NCBI GenBank assembly: GCA_003650125.1
Contig: QNFX01000006.1
Location: 1 to 64,000 of the forward strand
Direction: 5' to 3'
DNA from: Campylobacterota bacterium
Lineage (GTDB): Bacteria; Bdellovibrionota; Bacteriovoracia; Bacteriovoracales; Bacteriovoracaceae
Length of the DNA stretch: 64,000 bases
Shown: positions 42,821 through 52,417 of the stretch, one piece after another
How positions within the stretch are numbered: position 1 is the stretch's first letter
Layout: the number at the start of each line of letters is the position of its first letter
Translations under genes and position numbers: made by a program
Notes under the pieces: model-generated
Seen by the model: the letters and a program-made list of their open reading frames with translations, nothing else
Databases searched by the model: none
Told to the model about the DNA's origin: nothing

Positions 42821-45202
42821 AGATTCGGGAGTAATTGTGGTCTTTTTCCACGATCTTTTTTTCTTATCCCAATTGATAAGGGCCAGTTCAATTACTTCAG
42901 AAAAATGTTTTACAGGAATAAAATTTATCTTTTCTAAATATTCTTTTGGAATATCCACTAGATCTTTTTGATTTTCCCAGGGAATAATTATCGTACCAAT
43001 TCCCACTCGCATAGCTGCTAGCGCTTTTTCTTTAAGACCACCTATGGGCAGCACTTTTCCTGTCAGAGTAATCTCTCCCGTCATAGCAATATCTTTATTA
43101 ACCGGGCATCCGGTAAATAAAGAAACGACTGTGGTGGCAAGAGTAATACCAGCACTGGGGCCATCTTTTGGGATTGCTCCGGCCGGTAGGTGAATATGAA
43201 TTTCACTACGTTCAAAATCTGTCTCGTCGATACAGAAAAAATTAGCATTACTTCTAATATGGCCTATCGCTGTCTGGGCAGATTCCTTCATCACATCTCC
43301 TAGCTGCCCAGTTAGAGTGATTCCCTTTCCTCTCATTTTTGTAGATTCGACAGAAAAAATTTGTCCTCCGGCCGAGGTCCAGGCGAGTCCTGTACAAACA
43401 CCAACTTCGTGTTTTTCATTCTTGCTATCTGAAGTGAACATTTTAGGGCCTAGGAACTCAGAAATCATCTCTGGAGTAATAACTGTTTTTGCAGTTTCAC
43501 CCTTAGCTATTTTGATGGCGATTTTTCTTGATAGGGCACCTAATCTTCGTTCTAGGTTTCTAAGTCCTGCTTCAAAGGTAAAATTTCTAACCACAATTTG
43601 CAGGCTTTCTTCGGGGATTTCCACGAGATCATTTGGTACCCCATTCTCTTCTAGTTGCTTTGGGATTAAAAACTTACGGGAAATTTTTAATTTTTCTTCT
43701 TCGGTATATCCGGTTAAAGAGAGGATTTCCATCCGGTCTCTCAAAGGCCCGGGAATATTTTCCAGCACATTGGCGGTAGCAATAAACATTACGTTTGAGA
43801 GATCAAAGGGTAGATTGATGAAATTATCGCGAAATGAATCATTTTGTTCGGCATCGAGTACTTCTAAAAGAGCACTTGATGGGTCTCCTTTAAAATCACC
43901 TCCTAACTTATCAACTTCATCTAATAGTAAAACAGGATTATTTGTTTTTATTTGTTTCAAGGCCTGAATAATTCTTCCCGGCATGGCCCCAACGTAGGTT
44001 CTACGATGCCCTCTAATTTCAGCTTCATCTTTAATTCCACCAAGGGAAATACGAGCGAATTCTCTGCCGGTGGCCCTGGCAATAGATTTCCCCAGAGAAG
44101 TTTTTCCAACACCTGGAGGCCCACTAAAACAGAGGATAGGACCTCTCATCTGACTTCCCTTTAGCTGTTTTACAGCTAAAAATTCAAGGATTCTTTCTTT
44201 TATTTTTTCCAGATCAAAATGATCTTCATCTAAGATTTTTTTTGCATGATCTAAATCGATCTGTTCTTCGCTAGAAACGGACCAAGGTAGTTCAACAATC
44301 CAATCGAGGTAGTTTTTCAGGATAGTTGCTTCCGAGGATTCTGGGTGCATCTTCTCTAGTCTTTGAACATGCTTTAGGACTTCTTTTTCAGATTCTGGAG
44401 GGAGTTTTGCCTTGGATAGTTTATTTCTTATCTCTGTGAATTCATCTTCAATACCTTCTTCTCCAAAATCAGGTCTGAAGTTTTTCATTTGGTCTCGAAA
44501 GTTATTTGTCTTATTAAAATCGTCAAAGAAGTTACTTTGATTATTAGATTGCATATTTTGCACTTCAATTTCACGGGAGAGGATGCTACTGATCTTATTT
44601 AGTCGGTCAATTGGATCAATGGCCTCTAAAATCATTTGTTTTTCGGCAACTCTCAAACTTAGATTTGAGGCCACTAAATCTACCAATCTCCCCGGATCTG
44701 AAACATCTTTAGATATGGGTATCAAATCAGGTGATAGATTTTTACAAATGGTAATATATTTTTCGAGTAAATCTTGTACATGCGATATTTTTAGTTTGAT
44801 TAACGGATCGTCTTCCTCGGTTTTTTCGTCTTCAATGGGGAGTATATTTACTTGAAAGAAAGGCTCGGTTTTCTCAAAATTCTGGATCCTTGCCTTTTTA
44901 ATCCCTTGAACGAGGATTTTTATCCGGCCATCTGGAAGTTTACGCATTCTCATAATCATGGCCACGGTTCCAACCTCATAGATCTCATGTGGAGGTGGAT
45001 TTTCAGTAGTTAAGTCTTTTTGGCTGGCCAATAAGATTAATTTATCAAATTTTTCAAAGGACTCTTCAACAGCTTTTATAGAGGATGCTCTGCCCACAAA
45101 TAGAGGAAGAATCATAAAGGGGTAAACTACCAGATCCCTGATGGGTAAAAGTGGTAGGTTTTCTTTGATTTGTATTTCTTCACCATCGTAATTTGTGACC
45201 AT
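42809..45202 (-). CDS. lon: Lon ATP-dependent protease (copy 2)
   Basis: 797 residues. LON substrate domain (about 15-205), a Gln/Asn-rich stretch (around 215-240), AAA+ with GPPGVGKTS (about 365) and LLLDEVDKLGGD, and the protease domain with Ser683 in DGPSAG and Lys726 in GGLKEK. It differs from copy 1 in length, in the inserted N-rich segment and throughout the sequence, so it is a separate paralogue rather than a recent duplicate. Myxobacteria and relatives also carry two Lon proteins with distinct roles. GGAGATTG precedes the start. The upstream 223-base gap is shared with the divergent glmU-like gene. Confidence 0.96.
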   Translation of the reverse strand: MVTNYDGEEIQIKENLPLLPIRDLVVYPFMILPLFVGRASSIKAVEESFEKFDKLILLASQKDLTTENPPPHEIYEVGTVAMIMRMRKLPDGRIKILVQGIKKARIQNFEKTEPFFQVNILPIEDEKTEEDDPLIKLKISHVQDLLEKYITICKNLSPDLIPISKDVSDPGRLVDLVASNLSLRVAEKQMILEAIDPIDRLNKISSILSREIEVQNMQSNNQSNFFDDFNKTNNFRDQMKNFRPDFGEEGIEDEFTEIRNKLSKAKLPPESEKEVLKHVQRLEKMHPESSEATILKNYLDWIVELPWSVSSEEQIDLDHAKKILDEDHFDLEKIKERILEFLAVKQLKGSQMRGPILCFSGPPGVGKTSLGKSIARATGREFARISLGGIKDEAEIRGHRRTYVGAMPGRIIQALKQIKTNNPVLLLDEVDKLGGDFKGDPSSALLEVLDAEQNDSFRDNFINLPFDLSNVMFIATANVLENIPGPLRDRMEILSLTGYTEEEKLKISRKFLIPKQLEENGVPNDLVEIPEESLQIVVRNFTFEAGLRNLERRLGALSRKIAIKIAKGETAKTVITPEMISEFLGPKMFTSDSKNEKHEVGVCTGLAWTSAGGQIFSVESTKMRGKGITLTGQLGDVMKESAQTAIGHIRSNANFFCIDETDFERSEIHIHLPAGAIPKDGPSAGITLATTVVSLFTGCPVNKDIAMTGEITLTGKVLPIGGLKEKALAAMRVGIGTIIIPWENQKDLVDIPKEYLEKINFIPVKHFSEVIELALINWDKKKRSWKKTTITPESLVA

Positions 45203-45315
45203 TCATCAATCTCCTGGATTACTTATCAATTCGGGATTTTTCTCGTTAGTCTTTAAAATATTTCATTCTATGAATAAGTAATATTTAGGTGATGATGATA
45301 CTTGAAGGACTTATA

Positions 45316-45326
45316 TTGCCGCGCAA
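45316..45326. promoter_or_regulatory. Small palindrome between lon and the glmU-like gene
   Basis: TTGC-CGC-GCAA is a short inverted repeat in the 223-base divergent gap 45203-45425, with partly symmetric AT-rich flanks. It could be an operator for either gene; the evidence is slight, and I see no convincing promoter or known heat-shock element in the rest of the gap. Confidence 0.3.
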
Positions 45327-45425
45327 CATATCAAAACAATCAAATAATGCGTTGTATAAGTTTGAGAAATTGGATAGAAATAGGTAGAAGTCATTAACCA
45401 ACAATTTTCATTTAGGTAAAAAACT

Positions 45426-46076
45426 ATGGTGACCGGAGTCGAATATTGGGAAGAAAGGGGTGTTAAGTTTATCGATAGACGGCACACCTACGTGGCAGAA
45501 GGGATTGAAATAGGCCCTGGATCTATAATTTATCCCAATTGTCATTTAGAAGGAAAAACTAAAATCGGTAGAGAGGTAACTCTTGAGCCCGGCGCTATAA
45601 TTAGAGACTCCCAGATTGAAGACGGGGTTACGATTAAGGCCTATTCCTATATAGAAGACAGCGTCATTAGAAAAAAATCAGTTATAGGCCCTTTTGCTAG
45701 GATTAGACCAGGAACAGACCTTGGCGCCGAATCTAAGATTGGCAATTTTGTCGAGATTAAAAAATCTAAGCTAGATAAGGGTGTAAAGGTCTCTCACTTA
45801 AGTTATGTAGGAGATGCTGAGATTGGAGAAGACAGCAATATAGGATGTGGTTTTATAACCTGTAATTATGATGGAAAAAATAAGCACAAAACTTTGATTG
45901 GGAAGGGAACTTTTGTGGGTTCTAATTCCCAAACAGTGGCCCCGGTAGAAATTGGAGACCGTTGTTTTATCGCTAGTGGAACCACAGTTACAAATGATAT
46001 GCCAAATGAGTCCTTTGCAATCTCTAGAGGCAGGCAAAAGACCAAAGAAAAATTGGCCAAGAAATTTTTAAAGTGA
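45426..46076 (+). CDS. glmU: GlmU-like acetyltransferase half (glucosamine-1-phosphate N-acetyltransferase)
   Basis: 216 residues of left-handed beta-helix, corresponding only to the C-terminal half of GlmU. FARIRPG, GNFVEIKKSKL, SHLSYVGDAEIG with the catalytic-type His124, and TCNYDGKNKHKT are all conserved, as is the acetyl-CoA end region. The pyrophosphorylase (uridyltransferase) half is missing: the protein starts just before the beta-helix. It would acetylate glucosamine-1-phosphate for UDP-GlcNAc, so the uridylation step must be encoded elsewhere. glmS follows seven bases later. AGGT precedes the ATG. Confidence 0.88.
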   Translation: MVTGVEYWEERGVKFIDRRHTYVAEGIEIGPGSIIYPNCHLEGKTKIGREVTLEPGAIIRDSQIEDGVTIKAYSYIEDSVIRKKSVIGPFARIRPGTDLGAESKIGNFVEIKKSKLDKGVKVSHLSYVGDAEIGEDSNIGCGFITCNYDGKNKHKTLIGKGTFVGSNSQTVAPVEIGDRCFIASGTTVTNDMPNESFAISRGRQKTKEKLAKKFLK

Positions 46077-46083
46077 GCAAATT

Positions 46084-47868
46084 ATGTGTGGAATCGTAGG
46101 ACATATAGGATCTAATAATTCAGTTGAGAAAGTTCTAGAGGGTCTAAAAAGACTTGAATATAGAGGCTATGATTCAGCAGGTGTTTGCTTTAAAGATCAG
46201 TCAGGTGAATTATCATTGTATAAAAAGACTGGAAAACTCGTTAATTTAACTAATTTATTAAAAAATATTGATTATGGATCTTCTTCCTCTTCTGTTGGTC
46301 ACACTAGATGGGCCACTCATGGAGCAGTGAATGATATTAATTCTCACCCCCATCTTTATAAAAACCTTGCTATTGTCCACAATGGAATCATTGAAAATGC
46401 TGATGAGTTAAAAAAAGATCTAGTGGCCAAAGGATTTAAGTTTAAATCAGAAACAGATACTGAAGTGTTTTTAGGTCTTTTAAGTTTTGAATTAGAACAA
46501 GAAAAGGATCTTCTTAAGGCCACTTCCAGTGCTTTTAAAAAAATAAAGGGAAGTTCAGCTTTTGTTATTCAATCTAAAGATTCAGATGGCATCATTACGG
46601 TTAAAAATGGTGCTCCTCTAGTTTGCGGGGTTAATGAAATCCTGGGTGAAGCAATGGTTAGTTCAGATCCATATGCTTTAATGGGGTTTGTAGAAAAAAT
46701 ATTTTTTCCTGATGATGATGTAATTTGCTTTTTGAAAAAAGGTGAAATTAACTTTTATGATTTAGATGGAACCCCAAGTAATCGCTACCTTGCAAAGGAC
46801 CTGGAAACTAATTTTGAGGCCACAACTAAAGGACAATTTGAACACTACATGCTCAAAGAAATTTATGAGCAACCAGCGCTGATTAGAAATCTTGTTGATA
46901 ATTATTTTAAAGATATTGATTTAAACCTTGAAAAACCAAAACGACTGCATATTGTTGGCTGTGGAACTGCTTTTTATGCTGGAATGGTAGTAGGACAGAT
47001 TTGGGAAAAAAGATTGAAAATTCCCGTTAGTATGGAACTCGCTTCAGAGTTTCGTTATAAGGATCCTCTTCTCCTTCCAGGAGATCTGGCAATCTTTATC
47101 AGTCAATCAGGTGAAACCGCTGATACCCTTGCCGCTCAGAAGCTTTGTAAAGATAGAGGAATAAAAACTTTTTCTATTGTTAACGTTGAAGGTTCCAGTT
47201 TATTTAGGGCAGTTGATCAAAATTTTTTAATCCATGCAGGTCAAGAGATTGGGGTAGCTTCTACCAAGGCCTTTACTCAACAAGTTTTAACCGGCAGGAT
47301 TATATGTGAGGCCTTTGCAGACAATAAAGATTTTTCATCTTTGAAACAAAAATTTTCTCTGCTCTCCCATAGGATTGATGAACTTTTAAATAAAGCAGAA
47401 CTTTTTAAAGATATTGCCAGCAAAATTTATAATTTTGGAGGATTCTTTTTCACTGGAAGAGGTATCTATTATCCAGTGGCCTTAGAAGGGGCCTTGAAAT
47501 TAAAAGAAATTGCTTACGTTCATGCTGAGGGATATGCTGCCGGAGAGTTAAAGCATGGCCCGATTGCCTTGATTGATGAGCGAATGGTCAATATTGCCAT
47601 TGTAGGTCCAGAACTTTTTGAAAAAACTCTTTCCAATATCCAAGAGGTTAAGGCCCGTAAGGGAGTTATCATTGGTATAGGGCCTGAGGTATCAGAACTT
47701 AGAAATATCTGTGATCTCTTTATTCCTCTTACTTTTGAGGGATTGGAAGAGCTTTCTCCGCTTTATGTCAATGTGGCCAATCAATTACTCTCTTATCATA
47801 TCGCTAAACATAAAGGGACAGATATTGATAGGCCAAGAAATTTGGCCAAATCGGTGACGGTCGAATAG
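46084..47868 (+). CDS. glmS: Glutamine-fructose-6-phosphate aminotransferase (isomerizing)
   Basis: 594 residues. Cys2 of MCGIVGHIG is the glutaminase nucleophile after Met removal. The N-terminal domain has RLEYRGYDSAGV, HTRWATHG and HNGIIEN. Two SIS domains follow (about 275-410 and 445-580), with ISQSGETADTLAA and the C-terminal LAKSVTVE. It makes glucosamine-6-phosphate, the entry to peptidoglycan and LPS amino sugars. Placed in an operon with the acetyltransferase half of GlmU. Confidence 0.97.
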   Translation: MCGIVGHIGSNNSVEKVLEGLKRLEYRGYDSAGVCFKDQSGELSLYKKTGKLVNLTNLLKNIDYGSSSSSVGHTRWATHGAVNDINSHPHLYKNLAIVHNGIIENADELKKDLVAKGFKFKSETDTEVFLGLLSFELEQEKDLLKATSSAFKKIKGSSAFVIQSKDSDGIITVKNGAPLVCGVNEILGEAMVSSDPYALMGFVEKIFFPDDDVICFLKKGEINFYDLDGTPSNRYLAKDLETNFEATTKGQFEHYMLKEIYEQPALIRNLVDNYFKDIDLNLEKPKRLHIVGCGTAFYAGMVVGQIWEKRLKIPVSMELASEFRYKDPLLLPGDLAIFISQSGETADTLAAQKLCKDRGIKTFSIVNVEGSSLFRAVDQNFLIHAGQEIGVASTKAFTQQVLTGRIICEAFADNKDFSSLKQKFSLLSHRIDELLNKAELFKDIASKIYNFGGFFFTGRGIYYPVALEGALKLKEIAYVHAEGYAAGELKHGPIALIDERMVNIAIVGPELFEKTLSNIQEVKARKGVIIGIGPEVSELRNICDLFIPLTFEGLEELSPLYVNVANQLLSYHIAKHKGTDIDRPRNLAKSVTVE

Positions 47869-47881
47869 CATCTCTCCTAAT

Positions 47882-50125
47882 ATGGAATTAAAAGATCTAA
47901 ATCCCAATCAACAGGAAGCTGTCCGTCTTATTAATGGGCCAATTATGATTTTGGCCGGTGCCGGATCAGGTAAAACTAGAACTTTGGTTTCTAGAATTTC
48001 ATATTTACTCAAAGATAAAATGATCAGTCCCTTTAAAGTGTTGGCCTTAACTTTTTCTAACAAGGCCGCACGAGAGATGAGAGATCGAGTTTCCCAGTTA
48101 GTGGATATGGAGCTCGGGGCCTTGCAGATAACCACCTTCCATTCATTTTGTGTGAAGGTGCTTCGTTCTGAAATAGTTCATTTAGGATTAAGTCGAAATT
48201 TTACTATCTACGATAACTCAGAATCAAAGGCGGTGGTAAAATCGCTTCTAGGAAAACGTGGGATTAGTACCAAAGAAATATCTCCCTTTGAAATTTTACA
48301 TTACATCGAAGAGATTAAAAACTTGGGACACTATATAGATAGAGCAGGTGAGTTCGACTATGAGATAGATAGTGATCATGAGTTCTATTCTTTTTATTTG
48401 GAATATGAAAGCGAGCTTCACAAGGCCAATGCTTTAGATTTTGGAGGGCTTATTGCGGGAGTTATTGAGCTTTTTGAAAAGTTTCCTGATGTTAAAACCA
48501 GATATCAAAAAAGATTTGAATATCTCTTAGTCGATGAGTACCAAGATACCAATAAGGCGCAGTTTGAGCTTTTAAAGATGCTTTCAAATGAGAAAGAAAA
48601 TATCTGTGTGGTGGGAGATGAAGATCAGTCCATCTATTCTTGGCGGGGAGCAGATATTAGTAATATCTTAGATTTTGAAAAAATATTTCCCCAGGTTAAA
48701 GTTATTAAATTAGAGCAGAACTACAGGTCTTCAAAAAATATTATAGAGGCCGCAACTTGCGTGATCGAAAAAAATTCCCTGAGAAAGGGTAAAAAAATGT
48801 GGACGGAAAACCCTCAGGGAGAGTCCATTAAGATTGTAGAATGCAAGGATGATCGGCTCGAGGGAAATTTTATAGCAGATGAGATCTTAAGTTTGAAAGA
48901 GGATAAAGTTCCTCTGAGCGATGTCTCAGTTTTTTATCGTACCAATTCTCAATCAAGACTTATTGAAGATAATCTCAGGAAAAAAAATATTCCCTATCGT
49001 ATTATTGGGGGAACTAAGTTTTATGACCGGAAAGAAGTAAAGGATATGTTGGCCTACATGAGAATTGTGGTCAATGATAAGGATTCCCTGGCCATAAGTC
49101 GTATCATAAATGTACCGGCCAGAGGGATTGGTGCCATCTCTCTTAGAAAGTTAGAAGACGAAGCGATAAAAATGTCTTCCTCTCTTTGGGAGACTTTAAA
49201 AGATATTGTGGATAACCTCGAAAAATATTCTCATTTAAGGTTAAGTGCCAAGATTAAATCAGCATTAGGAGAGTTGGTAAATGTCATTTCAGAGGTGAAA
49301 GTTTTAGAAAAAGAAAAAACTTCACCGGTGTTTATCTTTGAAAAACTTTTGCAGGAGACAGGGTATTTTAACTACCTCAAGGCCAATAAAGACTTTGAAT
49401 CTATCGCCAGACTGGAAAATTTAGAAGAACTAGGCAATGCAATTAAACAATATGAACAATCAACCTCTAGTCCATCTCTATTAGGATTTTTAGAAAATAT
49501 TACACTTGATTCTAATTTAGAAAATGTGGAAGAGAAATCTACTGGTGAAGTTTCTCTAATGACAGTTCATGGCGCTAAGGGACTGGAGTTTCCTTATGTT
49601 TTTTTAGCAGGAGTGGAAGAAAATCTTTTTCCTTCTTATAAAAGTTTGGATATGGGAGTTGAAGCACTAGAGGAAGAGAGAAGATTATTTTATGTCGCCA
49701 TGACGAGGGCGATGAATAGACTCTATATAACTTTTGCCCGAGGTAGAATGCTTTTTGGCCAGATTAAATTTAATGGCCCTAGTAGATTTATAGATGAAAT
49801 CCCAGAGCACTATTATAACTGGCAAAGAGAAGGTGGTGAGGATTCCACTTTCGATTTTGGAGGGGATGATAAATATTTTTCTCAAGAAAATACTTATAAT
49901 GATGACCTCATCTATCAGGTGGGTAAGAAAGCACCAAAAGAAATGAGCAGAATTCTTGGTTCCAAATATCACAAAGGCCTAAGTATTTTTCACTCTCTCT
50001 ATGGAGAAGGAAAAATCTTAGAGACCAAAGGCTCCGGAGAGCAGGAAAAAATTCTTATTAAATTTAAAGATGGGGCGAAAAAACGCTTTATGGCGGCCAT
50101 GGCCCCGATAAGTCTTATCGAGTGA
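47882..50125 (+). CDS. pcrA: UvrD/PcrA-type DNA helicase
   Basis: 747 residues of superfamily 1A helicase: LNPNQQEAVRLINGPIMILAGAGSGKTRTLVSRI at the N-terminus (Walker A), VDEYQDTNKAQFELL with GDEDQSIYSWRGA, LEQNYRSS, SLMTVHGAKGLEFPYVF, and EERRLFYVAMTRA. The C-terminal end ESYHKGL-like (GSKYHKGLSIFHSLYGEGKI) followed by a KILIKFKDG strand is typical of PcrA. It works in excision repair and removes RecA or RNA polymerase from DNA in related organisms. It overlaps the next gene by four bases (GTGA). Confidence 0.95.
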   Translation: MELKDLNPNQQEAVRLINGPIMILAGAGSGKTRTLVSRISYLLKDKMISPFKVLALTFSNKAAREMRDRVSQLVDMELGALQITTFHSFCVKVLRSEIVHLGLSRNFTIYDNSESKAVVKSLLGKRGISTKEISPFEILHYIEEIKNLGHYIDRAGEFDYEIDSDHEFYSFYLEYESELHKANALDFGGLIAGVIELFEKFPDVKTRYQKRFEYLLVDEYQDTNKAQFELLKMLSNEKENICVVGDEDQSIYSWRGADISNILDFEKIFPQVKVIKLEQNYRSSKNIIEAATCVIEKNSLRKGKKMWTENPQGESIKIVECKDDRLEGNFIADEILSLKEDKVPLSDVSVFYRTNSQSRLIEDNLRKKNIPYRIIGGTKFYDRKEVKDMLAYMRIVVNDKDSLAISRIINVPARGIGAISLRKLEDEAIKMSSSLWETLKDIVDNLEKYSHLRLSAKIKSALGELVNVISEVKVLEKEKTSPVFIFEKLLQETGYFNYLKANKDFESIARLENLEELGNAIKQYEQSTSSPSLLGFLENITLDSNLENVEEKSTGEVSLMTVHGAKGLEFPYVFLAGVEENLFPSYKSLDMGVEALEEERRLFYVAMTRAMNRLYITFARGRMLFGQIKFNGPSRFIDEIPEHYYNWQREGGEDSTFDFGGDDKYFSQENTYNDDLIYQVGKKAPKEMSRILGSKYHKGLSIFHSLYGEGKILETKGSGEQEKILIKFKDGAKKRFMAAMAPISLIE

Positions 50126-50595
50126 TAAATCTGACGAAAAAGTTAAGAGATTTAATTCAAGGTCATAATATTGAATTTAAAGAACTAGAACATGGCCCCG
50201 GCCAAACTTGTGAGTCTGCTGCCGCGGAAAGAGGCGAAGAATTAAAAATTGGAGGTAAAACCCTACTTCTTAAAGATAAGAGAGGATTTAACCTATTTGT
50301 TCTCTCTGCTGCAAAAAAGGCCGACAATAATAAGATAAGAAAGATATTAAAATCTCAGAAGCTTCGATTTGCCACTAAAGAAGAGCTAATGGAGCTTATT
50401 GGAGTTGAAAAAGGAGCACTTCCACCTTTTGGGCGAGATCTTCTACCATTTGATCTCTATTTAGATAAATCCATTTTAGATAATGACAAGATTGCTTTTA
50501 ATGCTGGTGTTCTCACGACTTCATTTATTTTAAAAGTTGAAGACTACCTAAAGCTCGTTGACCCGATAATCTGCCAATTTTCAAAAGAAGAATAG
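50122..50595 (+). CDS. YbaK/ProX-type aminoacyl-tRNA deacylase-domain protein
   Basis: 157 residues from GTG 50122, which overlaps the pcrA stop. The YbaK/prolyl-tRNA editing fold shows in KELEHGPGQTCESAAAERG, LLLKDKRGFNLFVLSAAKKADNNKIRK, and LMELIGVEKGALPPFG, with the usual Lys and Gly-Ala-Leu-Pro-Pro pattern. Proteins of this family hydrolyse mischarged tRNA; the exact specificity cannot be read. Part of the glmU-cNMP run of plus-strand genes. Confidence 0.85.
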   Translation: MINLTKKLRDLIQGHNIEFKELEHGPGQTCESAAAERGEELKIGGKTLLLKDKRGFNLFVLSAAKKADNNKIRKILKSQKLRFATKEELMELIGVEKGALPPFGRDLLPFDLYLDKSILDNDKIAFNAGVLTTSFILKVEDYLKLVDPIICQFSKEE

Positions 50596-50612
50596 ATTGA
50601 TAAGATACAGTT

Positions 50613-51530
50613 ATGAAAGCTTCCATTGATATAGGATCAAATTCAATTTTACTTTTAGCGGGCGAATATGAAGATGGCAGGTTCATTGAATCGATTAATA
50701 TCGCTCGGGTAACGGGATTAGGTAAAGGGATAGATAAAACTGGGGAACTTTCTCCCGAAGGGATAAAAAGAGCACTAGAGGCCTTAACAGAATATAAAGA
50801 AAAACTTAGCTTATTTGGGATTTCACCTCACGAAACTTTGGTAACAGCTACCGAGGCCTCAAGGGTGGCCAAAAATTTCTCTGAATTCTCTTTGAATGTT
50901 AAAAATAAGTTGGGATTTAGAATTCATCTCTTAAATGCTGAAGGTGAGGCCTATTTTTGTGCCAGGGGGGTGAATTTTGGAGATGATACTATTTTAGAGG
51001 ATTCAGTTGTTTTAGATCTTGGAGGGGCCTCAACAGAATTAATTAAATTTAGCTCTAAGCCTTTTACGTTCAAACAGTATGTCAGTTTGCCTGTTGGTTC
51101 GGTTAGGGCCACTGATTGGATGGAAGAAGGGAGCTTTGAAAAAAATATAGAATTGATTTTTAAAAACTTTGAAATTGATGATTTTAAAAATAATGAAGTT
51201 ATTGGCGTGGCGGGTACCATAACTACTCTTGCCGCCATGATGTTAGATATCTCCTCTTATGCAGATAAGAAAGTAATGGGGAAGATGTTTGAAATTAACC
51301 TTTTCGAGGAATTCATTGAAAGATTGGAAGAAATGTCTCTAGCAGAGATTAGTAAAAGATATCCCGTGGCCGGCAAAAGGGTGAGCACAATAGTCGGAGG
51401 TAGCAAAGTGACTTTAGCAATTTGTAAAAAATTAGAGATGAAAAAATTATTTATTTCTACCTACGGGCTTAGATTCGGGATTATAATAGAAGAAGAAATA
51501 AATCAAAAGTTTTTACAAGTAGAGAATTAA
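50613..51530 (+). CDS. ppx: Ppx/GppA-family phosphatase
   Basis: 305 residues, the short form of the family. ASIDIGSNSILLLAG (phosphate 1 motif), TEASRVAKN, EGEAYFCARGV, DLGGASTELIKF (phosphate 2 motif) and VGVAGTITTLAAM are seen. Such enzymes release phosphate from polyphosphate or from pppGpp. Short forms without the C-terminal HD domain are common in deltaproteobacteria. Three bases separate it from the cyclic-nucleotide-binding gene. Confidence 0.9.
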   Translation: MKASIDIGSNSILLLAGEYEDGRFIESINIARVTGLGKGIDKTGELSPEGIKRALEALTEYKEKLSLFGISPHETLVTATEASRVAKNFSEFSLNVKNKLGFRIHLLNAEGEAYFCARGVNFGDDTILEDSVVLDLGGASTELIKFSSKPFTFKQYVSLPVGSVRATDWMEEGSFEKNIELIFKNFEIDDFKNNEVIGVAGTITTLAAMMLDISSYADKKVMGKMFEINLFEEFIERLEEMSLAEISKRYPVAGKRVSTIVGGSKVTLAICKKLEMKKLFISTYGLRFGIIIEEEINQKFLQVEN

Positions 51531-51533
51531 GAG

Positions 51534-52004
51534 ATGGAAATATTGAAACTAAAAGAAGGTGAAGTCCTATTTGTTGAAGGTGAGATGATAAATGAACTTT
51601 TTATCATCAAGCAGGGAGAGGTTGGTGTCTTTAAAGAAAAAGGAGATCGACTGGATCCTTTTCGAAATATCAATGAGGGAAATTTAGTAGGAGAGGTTTC
51701 AATCTTTACCGGTGAGAAACATCGAGGTGCTACGGCCTTGGCCACTTTAGACTCAGAAATTATAAAAATTTCTAAGGCCGCTATTTTACAAGTTATCAAC
51801 ACCAGGCCTTCCTGGTTGGGAGAGCTGATGCAAGATCTGACACAAGATTTAATATACTCCGGCAAAATGATGAAAGATCAATCAATCTTTCAAGATGATA
51901 TGACCCGGGAGTTTAGGATATTAACTCCTGATGCAGAATCACTCTATTTAAATTCAATTGATGACTATAGAAGAAAATCAGGAGTAGTAAGACCTACTAC
52001 CTAA
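51534..52004 (+). CDS. Cyclic-nucleotide-binding domain protein
   Basis: 156 residues with one cNMP-binding beta-roll (about residues 1-115): LFIIKQGEVGVFKE, LVGEVSIFTGEKHRGATALA (the phosphate-binding cassette with Glu and Arg), then IIKISKAAILQVINTRP. No DNA-binding or catalytic domain; the last 40 residues are polar. Its partner is unknown. It directly follows Ppx/GppA and converges on the FliG-C-like gene with a four-base overlap. Confidence 0.85.
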   Translation: MEILKLKEGEVLFVEGEMINELFIIKQGEVGVFKEKGDRLDPFRNINEGNLVGEVSIFTGEKHRGATALATLDSEIIKISKAAILQVINTRPSWLGELMQDLTQDLIYSGKMMKDQSIFQDDMTREFRILTPDAESLYLNSIDDYRRKSGVVRPTT

Positions 52005-52417
52005 ATGGATTTATTTCGAATTAGATTAATGACAATTTCAGATATTTTATTTTGAGCTCTTTTGATGTGAATAGCATCATCTTTAAGTTGTCCCATCAGA
52101 GTTTGATAGGCCGATTCAGCATATTTTCTTGGCGCTAGTGACAGCACTCTTCGTTGGAAAGTAGTATCTAAATCTCTTAATGCCATACCAAAAACCGGAG
52201 GAGCAACTTTAGGAAAGATACTTTGAATTTCGGTATCCTCTAATCTGGCGATATCTTTGAAACTATAACTATTATGCATTAATTCTTCGGCCAGTTTTGG
52301 ATTTTTAACCTGAATTTTTTGTAAGATATTTGTTCGCTCGTCAGAGTTAAGCATTTGGATAATTTCAAAGGCCTTATTTTTTCCATTGATAAAAATATTT
52401 TTTTTGGCGGTATCCAT
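52001..52417 (-). CDS. Stand-alone FliG C-terminal-like protein
   Basis: 138 residues. From about residue 40 the sequence follows the FliG C-terminal domain: AEELMHNSYSFKDIARLED (FliG has the pattern EIRKRMFxFEDLxxLDD), TEIQSIF, FGMALRDLDTTFQRRVLSLAPRKYAES, then HIKRAQNKISEIVINLI (FliG: VExAQxxII). The N-terminal and middle FliG domains, with EHPQ, are absent. In the torque region an Arg-type residue is kept but the acidic pair of FliG (DD) is replaced by QT. It overlaps the coiled-coil gene upstream (TAATG). Possibly a motor accessory; function is inferred only from the fold. Confidence 0.75.
   Translation of the reverse strand: MDTAKKNIFINGKNKAFEIIQMLNSDERTNILQKIQVKNPKLAEELMHNSYSFKDIARLEDTEIQSIFPKVAPPVFGMALRDLDTTFQRRVLSLAPRKYAESAYQTLMGQLKDDAIHIKRAQNKISEIVINLIRNKSI

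Noticed and set aside
43317-43967. 216-residue plus-strand ORF opposite the second lon
   Set aside because: Fully antisense to a strongly conserved Lon protein; low-complexity Ser/Phe-rich translation with no family resemblance and no ribosome-binding site.
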